Shown piece after piece: positions 7,230 through 13,989 of a stretch of 14,030 nucleotides of DNA (position 1 is its first letter; every line of letters begins with the position of its first letter). Position numbers and translations under genes: made by a program. The notes below the pieces were generated by a model that worked only from the letters and a program-made list of their open reading frames with translations, was not told where the DNA came from and did not search any database. Where the stretch lies: assembly GCA_934487205.1 (NCBI GenBank), contig CAKSRS010000061.1, positions 1 through 14,030 on the forward strand, written 5' to 3'. The DNA is from an uncultured Clostridia bacterium. GTDB lineage: Bacteria > Bacillota > Clostridia > UBA1381.

Positions 7230-7555
7230 CGCTGGAAGAATTATACTGTGTGCTCTGTAAAACGGGATACCCCGCAGCTTATGAGGCACACGTGCCGCCT
7301 GCCGCGCCACCGTATATAATTTACGAGGAAATGAGCCGCGACAATGTACTTGCCGATGATAAAATAATCGGACAGTACAAAAATATACGGATTTCACTGT
7401 TTACAACGGGGAGAGACCTATCCGCGGAAGAAAAACTTGCAAATGTGCTTGACGATTCCGGAATTATATACGATGTTTACAGTATAGGCAGTGCGGACAA
7501 TGAAAAATTATACGAAGTTGATTATGAAATTCAGATTTGGGAGGAAAAACAATGA
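7226..7555 (+). CDS. Tail terminator/completion protein
   Basis: This 109-residue protein sits between the gp10-like gene and the major tail protein gene, the usual position of the tail terminator that caps the tube and joins it to the neck. The sequence has an N-terminal helix, VPPAAPPYIIYEE (residues 23-35) and alternating strands ending in YEVDYEIQIWEE, a layout shared with small tail completion proteins. Both ends overlap neighbours by four bases (ATGA), so translation is coupled. RBS AAAGGAG lies at 7211-7217. The name rests mainly on gene order and fold pattern. Confidence 0.72.
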   Translation: MTLEELYCVLCKTGYPAAYEAHVPPAAPPYIIYEEMSRDNVLADDKIIGQYKNIRISLFTTGRDLSAEEKLANVLDDSGIIYDVYSIGSADNEKLYEVDYEIQIWEEKQ

Positions 7556-8382
7556 ACAAGATTAAATGCGGACTGAAAAATGTCTATTATGCGAAAATAA
7601 CCGAACAGTCGGACGGCAGTATTACATATGCCGCGCCGAAAAGAATACCGGGAGCGGTTTCAATATCATTAAAAGGCAAAACAGAAACAACAAAAATTGC
7701 GGCGGACGATGACCCGTCGTATTATATCGCCGAAGATAACCAGGGATATGAGGGCGATTTGGAGATACAGATTGTGCCCGACCACTTCAAAAAGGACATA
7801 CTGGGATTTACCGAAGATTCGCAGGGCGTACTGACCGAAAATAAAGACGCGGAAACGGAAAATTTTGCGCTTATGTTTGAATTTGCGGGTGATAAAAAGA
7901 AGATTCGCCACCTTATGTATAATTGCCATGCAACAAAGCCCGACATTGAGTCCTCAACCAAGGGCGATAAGGTGGAAAGCCAGACGGATAAACTGGCGCT
8001 TACATGTTCACCGGCAAAGGATACGGGCAATGTTAAGTCGCGTGTAATGGAAGGACAGGCACCGTATGCGAATTGGTATTCTGCAGTATATAACGGTACG
8101 GCGGGAGTGCAGATATCGCCTGATGATGTTGTGTTTGATAAAAAGACGGCAAATCAGAACGATATTATAATTAACATCATTCCGTCTGCATCGGAAACGC
8201 TGTCAAAAATCACAAACGGCGATACAACTCTTACAACCACCACGCATTACACCAACAGCAGCAATGTTGTTACGCTTAAAAAAGCATATCTTGCGACATT
8301 GCCTGTCGGCGTGACGGAGCTTGTGTTTACGTTCAGTGATAATTCGACAAGGACGCTTGAGGTAACGGTTATAAATTCGTGA
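7552..8382 (+). CDS. Major tail protein with C-terminal X2-like domain
   Basis: This 276-residue protein would polymerise into the tail tube. Residues 1 to about 183 look like the phage major tail (phi13/TP901-type) family: KCGLKNVYYAKIT at the N-terminus, GAVSISLKGKTETTKIAADD, and later FEFAGDKKKIRHLMYN. From about residue 187 there is a second domain, starting ISPDDVVFDKKTANQNDIII and running through ITNGDTTLTTTTHYT to YLATLPVGVTELVFTFSD, which reads like the X2 Ig-like module known from cellulosomal and surface proteins. It probably decorates the outside of the tube. ATG 7552 follows GGGAGG (7539-7544) and overlaps the previous stop by four bases. Confidence 0.9.
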   Translation: MNKIKCGLKNVYYAKITEQSDGSITYAAPKRIPGAVSISLKGKTETTKIAADDDPSYYIAEDNQGYEGDLEIQIVPDHFKKDILGFTEDSQGVLTENKDAETENFALMFEFAGDKKKIRHLMYNCHATKPDIESSTKGDKVESQTDKLALTCSPAKDTGNVKSRVMEGQAPYANWYSAVYNGTAGVQISPDDVVFDKKTANQNDIIINIIPSASETLSKITNGDTTLTTTTHYTNSSNVVTLKKAYLATLPVGVTELVFTFSDNSTRTLEVTVINS

Positions 8383-8384
8383 AT

Positions 8385-8403
8385 AAGGGGCGATACGCCC
8401 CTT
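8385..8403 (+). other. GC-rich hairpin after the major tail gene
   Basis: AAGGGGCG (8385-8392) pairs perfectly with CGCCCCTT (8396-8403) around a three-base loop, in the 34-base gap between the major tail protein stop and the chaperone start. Only three T follow, so it is at most a weak terminator. It could instead protect the 3' end of the abundant tail-tube message or lower expression of downstream genes. The RBS of the next gene (GGGAGG, 8407-8412) directly follows. Confidence 0.65.
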
Positions 8404-8416
8404 TACGGGAGGAATT

Positions 8417-8770
8417 ATGGAAAAGGTTATAACAATAGGCGATAAAGAAATAAAAATGAAAGCGACGGCAGGCACACCGAGACGATACAGAATGATGTTT
8501 CGGCGGGATTTGATGTCCGATATGGCGCGCTTGTCTCAAAGTATGCAAAAAAAGGAATTTGATGTGCCGGATTTGGAAACATTCGAAAATGTTGCATATT
8601 TAATGGCAAAACAGGCAGATGCGCAAATCCCGGGTATTGATGAATGGTTTGACGAATTTGAAATATTTGATATATATCAGGTATTGCCGCAGATTTTGTC
8701 TTTGTGGGGAATGGAAACAGAAACACAGATTGAGTCAAAAAAAAACTTAACTCGGGCGGCCGCGAAATAA
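8417..8770 (+). CDS. Tail assembly chaperone (gpG-like)
   Basis: This 117-residue protein begins MEKVITIGDKEIKMKATAGT and continues PRRYRMMFRRDLM, typical of the gpG-like chaperones of Firmicute siphophages, which hold the tape measure protein and recruit tail-tube subunits. The last part (residues 70-105) is acidic and helical. Near its 3' end is an A-run slippery site (8737-8746) that leads into a conserved-looking extension in the -1 frame, giving the longer gpGT form. RBS GGGAGG (8407-8412) precedes ATG 8417. It sits in the canonical place, upstream of the tape measure, though a small cassette separates the two. Confidence 0.88.
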   Translation: MEKVITIGDKEIKMKATAGTPRRYRMMFRRDLMSDMARLSQSMQKKEFDVPDLETFENVAYLMAKQADAQIPGIDEWFDEFEIFDIYQVLPQILSLWGMETETQIESKKNLTRAAAK

Positions 8771-8934
8771 CAACACCACTTTTTATGCTTAGAGCGGTAG
8801 AACTGGGATTATCTGTTGCTGATTTGGATTTACTTGATATTGGCATGGTATGCGATATGTTTACCGAAAAAATAAATGACAGTGCAGAAGATACAACGGA
8901 AGAACCAACACAGGAGTTTTTTGACAATTTTTAA
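8417..8934 (+). CDS. Frameshifted tail assembly chaperone (gpGT-like, -1 shift)
   Basis: A -1 shift at A AAA AAC (8740-8746) fuses the first 110 residues of gpG to 62 further residues read from 8746 to TAA 8932-8934, giving about 172 residues. The extension contains PLFMLRAVELGLSVADLDLL and DIGMVCDMFTEK, the helical pattern of gpT-like domains, and an acidic tail. The -1 frame stays open exactly over the space between gpG and the next promoter, which otherwise would be an unexplained 160-base gap. gpG/gpGT pairs are known in most long-tailed siphophages; the shift here is inferred from the sequence. No clear downstream stimulatory stem-loop was found. Confidence 0.8.
8737..8746 (+). promoter_or_regulatory. 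Slippery sequence for -1 frameshift
   Basis: A run of nine A followed by C contains the canonical heptamer A AAA AAC (8740-8746) in the correct phase with gpG codons AAA AAA AAC. The zero frame ends 24 bases later at 8768-8770, while the -1 frame continues to 8934. The long A-run could also cause RNA polymerase slippage; an extra A in the transcript would give the same fusion. Confidence 0.8.
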
Positions 8935-8964
8935 TTGACGTACTCATTTTTTGTGTGATATAAT
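8935..8964 (+). promoter_or_regulatory. Strong promoter P2 for the small membrane-protein gene
   Basis: TTGACG (8935-8940), an 18-bp spacer and a perfect TATAAT (8959-8964) preceded by TGA give a near-consensus, extended -10 promoter for the vegetative sigma factor. It starts on the base after the gpGT stop. The predicted +1 is near 8971, leaving a leader of about 15 bases with GGGGTGA as RBS. The stretch GTGTGATATAAT (8953-8964) matches promoter P1 at 11 of 12 positions. Confidence 0.85.
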
Positions 8965-8985
8965 AAGAAAAAAGGGGTGATTTCT

Positions 8986-9198
8986 TTGAACGAGAATGTA
9001 AAAGAAAAATTGTTAGACTGTTTGGGTATAGTAAGTGACGGTGAAAACGAAAAACAATATAGTGATGATGATTTAAAGGTTTTATCTGTTGCGAAAATAG
9101 TGCACGATGTTTCTATAATAAAAGGCTGTGCAATCTTTTTTACTATTATGGCAGTGATTGAGATCGTAGGGGCAATAATTTTAATAAATTCAATTTGA
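8986..9198 (+). CDS. Small membrane protein in an independent cassette (moron candidate)
   Basis: This is a 70-residue protein I do not recognise. Residues 1-44 are charged and soluble-looking (an acidic stretch, SDGENEKQYSDDDL, at 17-30). Residues about 45-68 (IIKGCAIFFTIMAVIEIVGA onward) form one hydrophobic membrane segment at the C-terminus, so it is likely a tail-anchored membrane protein. TTG 8986 is chosen because AAGGGGTGA (8972-8980) lies five bases upstream; GTG 8977 is inside that RBS. The gene has its own promoter (8935-8964) and terminator (9217-9247), is AT-richer than its neighbours and interrupts the normal chaperone-tape measure pair. That pattern suits a gene expressed from the prophage, for example in superinfection exclusion, but the function is unknown. 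Confidence 0.75.
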   Translation: MNENVKEKLLDCLGIVSDGENEKQYSDDDLKVLSVAKIVHDVSIIKGCAIFFTIMAVIEIVGAIILINSI

Positions 9199-9216
9199 CT
9201 GTTACGAGAAAAGCAA

Positions 9217-9247
9217 GAACCGCATCTTTATGGGATGTGGTTTTTTT
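9217..9247 (+). terminator. Intrinsic terminator of the membrane-protein cassette
   Basis: AACCGCATC (9218-9226) pairs with GATGTGGTT (9234-9242), with one G-U pair, around a seven-base loop and is followed by a run of seven T (9241-9247). It is placed 19 bases after the small gene's stop and 11 bases before the tape measure RBS. Late transcription from upstream must read through it to reach the tail genes. Confidence 0.85.
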
Positions 9248-9272
9248 ATGCAGAAAGAAAGGAGGGAGCTGT

Positions 9273-12227
9273 ATGGCAGAGAAAATAAAGGGCATTACAA
9301 TTGAAATAGGCGGCGACTGCAGCGGACTTACAAAGGCGCTAAAAAATGTCAATTCCAGTATCGGTTCAACTTCAAATGAATTAAAAAAGGTTGAAAAACT
9401 GTTAAAACTGGATCCGAAGAATACCGAATTATTGGCACAAAAACAGCAGCTTTTAAGCAAGAATATCGAAGTGACAAAAAATAAGCTTACGGATTTAAAA
9501 GCGGCGCAAAAGCAGCTCAATGAAAATATGAAAAACGGCGTTGAAGTCAATCAAAAAAATTATCGAGCCTTGCAGCGCGAAATTGTTCAGACGGAGCAAG
9601 ATTTAAAAAAACTTGAAATGCAAACCAATAAATATGTGCAGGCGGGTAGGAATATAGGCGATGTCGGAAACAAAATGACAGAAACCGGGAAAAAAGGTAT
9701 GGCGATGTCGGCGGCTATTGTGGGCGGAGCTGTTGCGGCAACTGAGGCAACACGAGAATATCGGGAAGATATGGCACGGCTGGAGGCGGCTTTTGTAACA
9801 TCAGACAAGACGGCACAACAGGCTAAAGATGCATATAACGAATTTTATAAAATACTTGGTGAAAGCGACAGAAGTGTTGAGGCGGTTAATCATCTTGCAA
9901 AATTATGTAACAGTGAGCAGGAACTTGCACAGTGGAGTACGATATGTGCCGGAGTTTCGGCAACGTTTGGCGATAGTTTGCCTATTGAGGGACTGACAGA
10001 GGCGGCCAATGAAACAGCAAAAGTCGGAAAAGTAACCGGCCTGCTTGCAGACGCACTGAACTGGGCAGGAATATCCGAGGATGGATTTAATGCGGCACTT
10101 GCAAAATGTAATGGCGAAAAAGAACGCAGTGCGCTTATAACAAATACGCTTACAACAACATATCAAGATGCTGCTAATAAATTTAATACGCTTAATGCCG
10201 AGGTTATAAAAAACCGTGAGGCAACTCAAAAAATAAATGACGCTATGGTACAGTTAGGAGCAACGGTTGAACCAATTATTACAGCGATTATCAGCAAGCT
10301 TGCGGAACTGTTTTCGTGGTTTTCGGGACTGGATGAAAAACAACAGAAAACATTGGTTATTATAGCGGCTACTGTGGCGGGGATACCTCCTTTGTTGACC
10401 TTAATTGGACAATGCACCGCCGGGGTAGGGGCGTTGACTGCTATGTATGGGAAACTGACAATTGCAACAAAAACAGCAGCAACGGCACAAACAACATTCG
10501 GAACAATTATGACCGCAGTTCCATATGTGGCGGCTGCTGCGGCTATTGCGCTGATAATTGGAAGATTACTATTGCTCAAAACTGCATCTGAACAGGTCAT
10601 GAGCACACATAAAAATGCAATAAAAGCAATTGATGACACAGCTAAAAGCGAAATGGTGGAGGCGGAAACTGCGCAATATTTGCGTAATCGCTTGTATGAA
10701 TTGGAAGATCAGATAAAAAGCGGCACCTTGTCAGAAAGTGAGGCAACGGAAGTTAAAGGTGAACATACAAATGTTGCGAATCAACTCAACAATATTATTC
10801 CGGGTATTATAAATAATATAGGCAATGAAACAAATGGCTATGCAACCCAGCGCAGTGAAGTTGATGCTCTTACAAAATCATTCTATGATTTAGCTTATGC
10901 AAAAGCTATGGCAAATGCATATCAGGCAAAGATGGAGCAGACTGCAAAAGACTTAATTGATGTTGAAGAAAAACTGAAGCCTTTCCAAAATGGAAAGAAA
11001 GACATAAATAAAGAAAGCTGGACCCCTTTTGGGAAGTACTATTATGTAGATACAGAGTATAAACAACTTTCAGAGACAAAAAATAGCCTCTTAACTGAAA
11101 TGAATAATTATGTTGTGGAGATGAGGAAATATAAAAAACAAGCGGAAAATGATACAAAAAACACTATAGGCAAGACAACAAATTATGTATCCAATGGAAA
11201 TGCAGCCAAAACAAAATCTACCAAAGGAGCGGCAGCGGCACAGAGCGCGGCTGTTGAAAAGGCATGCGAGAAGGAATTGCGTGATTTAAAGTATCAGCAT
11301 GAAATGGGTATTAAGTCAGATGCGGAGTATTATTCAGCGTTGGAAAAATACCGAGACGACTATTGTACGGAAGGTTCAAAGGAATGGCAGACATACACGA
11401 CTGAAATCCATAATTATACCGAGACACTAAAAAAGGAAGTGCAATCGGCTTATGATGAAGTAGCGGAGAAGGCACTATCGAAGATTGAAGAAATCGAAAG
11501 TGCACAAAAAACGCTTGCTGATAAACTGAAAAATTACGGAACCTTGTACACAATCAAGACCGACACATACAAGGGCATAGGTGAAAACGGGACTGATGTG
11601 TCGCATCAATATCTCGAACTGAACGACCTTTCGAAAGCGAACGCACAGCTTACGAGATACCGTGATGTACTTAATAAAATCCGCGACAAAGGTGTTCCGC
11701 AAGGATTTTTTAGTATTATGCGTGATTTATCGGTTGATGAAGGCATTATGTTTGCTGAAGAACTCTTGAGCATACCTGATACCGAATTTAACAGTTATAT
11801 AGACAGCTGGAAAGAAAATCAGCGTTTAAGCGAAGATATTTCAAAGGATATGTACAAAACGGAAGTATCAGAACTACGCGACGAAATAAGCGGGCAGTTT
11901 GAAAATTTTTCTGACGATTTCTTGGGATTCGGAATGACAAGCGCTGATGAATGGTGCAAAGGTTTTCTTCAGAAAATAGATGCCATGCGTGAGAAAATGC
12001 AGCAGGCAATGTCAGACGCGTTTCTTGGAAGTGATAACATGGGTTTTTTGGAGAATGTTCGAGGTTTAACGGCGGGTTCATCAACTGTTACAAACAGCGA
12101 TTGGCAAAAATTGATAAAAAACATCAACGTAAACATAACCAATAACGGAAACACGGCGACAGCATCGCAACAGCGGGTGCAGACAACCAAAATGTTTAAT
12201 CAGCTGGCACTGGCGGGGGTATTATAA
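9273..12227 (+). CDS. Tape measure protein
   Basis: This is the longest gene in the window, 984 residues. The tape measure sets tail length, fills the tail tube and helps DNA delivery. The N-terminal region (IKGITIEIGGDCSGLTKALK, residues 4-23, then roughly 30-130) is strongly coiled-coil. A hydrophobic central block lies at about residues 360-433 (IIAATVAGIPPLL, then VAAAAAIALIIGRLLLL), as is usual for the family. Long helical stretches follow to the C-terminus. ATG 9273 has GGAGG (9261-9265) seven bases upstream; the longer frame from 9195 runs through the preceding terminator and is rejected. At about 0.15 nm per residue the tail would be near 150 nm. Bases around 10,850-11,140 are poor in CpG compared with the rest of the gene. 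Confidence 0.93.
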   Translation: MAEKIKGITIEIGGDCSGLTKALKNVNSSIGSTSNELKKVEKLLKLDPKNTELLAQKQQLLSKNIEVTKNKLTDLKAAQKQLNENMKNGVEVNQKNYRALQREIVQTEQDLKKLEMQTNKYVQAGRNIGDVGNKMTETGKKGMAMSAAIVGGAVAATEATREYREDMARLEAAFVTSDKTAQQAKDAYNEFYKILGESDRSVEAVNHLAKLCNSEQELAQWSTICAGVSATFGDSLPIEGLTEAANETAKVGKVTGLLADALNWAGISEDGFNAALAKCNGEKERSALITNTLTTTYQDAANKFNTLNAEVIKNREATQKINDAMVQLGATVEPIITAIISKLAELFSWFSGLDEKQQKTLVIIAATVAGIPPLLTLIGQCTAGVGALTAMYGKLTIATKTAATAQTTFGTIMTAVPYVAAAAAIALIIGRLLLLKTASEQVMSTHKNAIKAIDDTAKSEMVEAETAQYLRNRLYELEDQIKSGTLSESEATEVKGEHTNVANQLNNIIPGIINNIGNETNGYATQRSEVDALTKSFYDLAYAKAMANAYQAKMEQTAKDLIDVEEKLKPFQNGKKDINKESWTPFGKYYYVDTEYKQLSETKNSLLTEMNNYVVEMRKYKKQAENDTKNTIGKTTNYVSNGNAAKTKSTKGAAAAQSAAVEKACEKELRDLKYQHEMGIKSDAEYYSALEKYRDDYCTEGSKEWQTYTTEIHNYTETLKKEVQSAYDEVAEKALSKIEEIESAQKTLADKLKNYGTLYTIKTDTYKGIGENGTDVSHQYLELNDLSKANAQLTRYRDVLNKIRDKGVPQGFFSIMRDLSVDEGIMFAEELLSIPDTEFNSYIDSWKENQRLSEDISKDMYKTEVSELRDEISGQFENFSDDFLGFGMTSADEWCKGFLQKIDAMREKMQQAMSDAFLGSDNMGFLENVRGLTAGSSTVTNSDWQKLIKNINVNITNNGNTATASQQRVQTTKMFNQLALAGVL

Positions 12228-13042
12228 TGGAAAGATATATACAGATTAACGGACTTAAAATCGGCAAGGGCTGTCAATATGTTTTTGAGGATGTCGAAGG
12301 CATTGCGGGCGGTGATATCCGATACACCGAAGATGAATTTATCGACGTCGACGGGTGCGAGATTGCCGATGCATACTTCAGCGCGCGAACTTTTCAGATT
12401 AAGGGCTCAATATTGGCAAAAGATGTACAGAGTCTGCTCGCTCTAAAACAAACACTTATAAAGGTTTGCAATCCGAAAAAACAGCTCGAAGTATATTATT
12501 TTGACGGCGAACGGAAATACTACTGCAATGCAATTGCCGACGGTATGCCGGATTTTGCAAAGCGAATCGGCAGGACAATGGGTTTTGTGATTTATATAAA
12601 AATTCCTTCTTTTTACTGGCAATCGCCCGATGAGATTGAAACGGGAATTTTTAAAATCACACCGCTTTTAAATAATACGTTTACATTCCCCGGCATGTTT
12701 TCGGGCCGGGTGAACCGTAATATCATTGAAAATGACGGTGAAATGTACACATATCCTAAAATTGTTCTTACGTGCAAAAAATCAAATACAAGCGATATTA
12801 TCTTGTCAAATCTCACAACCGGCAAAACAATAAAAATTGTGCATATCATGTCACTGGGCGAGGTTGTAACAATAGATATGAGATGGCGGACGGTAATAAG
12901 CAGTACAGCGGGTAATCTGATTAATAATATCGACCGTACCGATGATTTTTGGCGGCTTGAAACGGGCGGAAATGATATACAGGTAATGACGGAAAATATA
13001 ACGGCAATGATGTACCACCGCAATAATTATATAGGAGTGTGA
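12227..13042 (+). CDS. Distal tail protein (Dit, siphovirus family)
   Basis: This 271-residue protein has the pattern of Dit, the hexameric hub at the tip of the tube to which the tail-tip proteins attach. The N-terminal half has YIQINGLKIG and the family-typical F-x-I-KG segment (ARTFQIKGSI, about residues 53-62), then LKQTLIKVCNPKKQLEVYYFDGERKYYC. The second half has the beta-rich galectin-like pattern NIIENDGEMYTYPKIVLTC (NxGxxxxxPxI) and ends with the GGNDIQ loop. ATG 12227 shares one base with the TAA stop of the tape measure gene. The gene order, tape measure then Dit, is standard for Gram-positive siphophages. Confidence 0.92.
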   Translation: MERYIQINGLKIGKGCQYVFEDVEGIAGGDIRYTEDEFIDVDGCEIADAYFSARTFQIKGSILAKDVQSLLALKQTLIKVCNPKKQLEVYYFDGERKYYCNAIADGMPDFAKRIGRTMGFVIYIKIPSFYWQSPDEIETGIFKITPLLNNTFTFPGMFSGRVNRNIIENDGEMYTYPKIVLTCKKSNTSDIILSNLTTGKTIKIVHIMSLGEVVTIDMRWRTVISSTAGNLINNIDRTDDFWRLETGGNDIQVMTENITAMMYHRNNYIGV

Positions 13043-13046
13043 TATT

Positions 13047-13985
13047 ATGCTTATAACAAGTTATGATGCAACAACATTTCAGCGAAAAAGCACGGTAACT
13101 GCTGCAAAGTCGGTAATAATGAATAAACGTCTTTACGACCTCGGAAGTTTTGAATTGACGCTCAAAGCCTGTGATTTTGAAGTCGGTGACATTGTACTGT
13201 ATGGTGATTTCAGCGGACGCATAAACAGAATTGTGCGTGATTTGTCCGGAAATACAAAGGTATACGGATATGATTTAAAATCATTGCTTTATCGGCGCAT
13301 TTTTGATGCAGAACTTACATTTACAAAGAAAACGCCTGAGCACATATTGAAAAACATTGCCGATACGTTTCTGCTGACGGGTTCGAGAAATATTACCGGC
13401 TTATCCGTTGCGCCGGACAGCGGAGCGGGTGAAGTTATAGCGGAGCATAAATTCGAACGGGGCAGCCGCGTTTCCGACGAATTAAAAGAGTTTTGCCAAA
13501 AATACAGCATGGGTTATGACATAACGTTTGATGAACAGGCAATAATCTTTGATGTAGTGAAAGAGCGGGAAAATAAAAATATTATTTTCGGGAAACATTA
13601 TGGCAGTGTTGAGGATTTGAATTACACAAAGGGCGATTATAATATGGTTAATGTGATTTATTATCCGAAGGACGCATCGATTGCAGTCGACGGAGTGGAA
13701 GTCGGTATTAATCGTTTTGAAGGCTATGTATCAAACGCAGATGAGGTTGAGACCTACGGTGAAAGCCACAGTGCAGAAGAAACTATTAAAGGTACAGCAA
13801 GCAACAGGTATGTGTATGGTACTGACTATGCGCTGGGAGATATAGTGCGGGTTGAATTTGGTGACATGTACACCATGAAAACCATAACCGAGGTTGAAAT
13901 AACAGTAGAGCCCAACTGTCGTAAAACTGTGCCTACATTCGGTACGGAAAAAGAAAATCCGATAAAAAAATTAATAAGAGGGTGA
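13047..13985 (+). CDS. Tail tip protein, ReqiPepy6 Gp37-like family
   Basis: This 312-residue protein sits just after Dit, where a tail-associated (Tal/gp27-like) tip protein is expected. Its beginning, with FELTLKACDFEVGDIVLYGDFSG and the repeated YGYDLKSLLYRRI pattern, and the C-terminal GTDYALGDIVRVEFGDM match the Gp37-like phage proteins that form the hub under Dit. Related proteins resemble the first domains of gp27-like baseplate hubs. No peptidase or lysozyme domain is visible, so this gene encodes a structural hub only. RBS AGGAGTG (13033-13039) lies seven bases before ATG 13047. Confidence 0.85.
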   Translation: MLITSYDATTFQRKSTVTAAKSVIMNKRLYDLGSFELTLKACDFEVGDIVLYGDFSGRINRIVRDLSGNTKVYGYDLKSLLYRRIFDAELTFTKKTPEHILKNIADTFLLTGSRNITGLSVAPDSGAGEVIAEHKFERGSRVSDELKEFCQKYSMGYDITFDEQAIIFDVVKERENKNIIFGKHYGSVEDLNYTKGDYNMVNVIYYPKDASIAVDGVEVGINRFEGYVSNADEVETYGESHSAEETIKGTASNRYVYGTDYALGDIVRVEFGDMYTMKTITEVEITVEPNCRKTVPTFGTEKENPIKKLIRG

Positions 13986-13989
13986 AATA

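Noticed and set aside
8756..8763. GCGGCCGC palindrome nine bases after the slippery site as a frameshift stimulator
   Set aside because: An 8-base palindrome without a loop cannot form an intramolecular hairpin, and I saw no longer pairing around it.
9195..9272. N-terminal extension of the tape measure frame
   Set aside because: It would read through the cassette terminator; ATG 9273 has a strong RBS and begins with a typical tape measure N-terminus.
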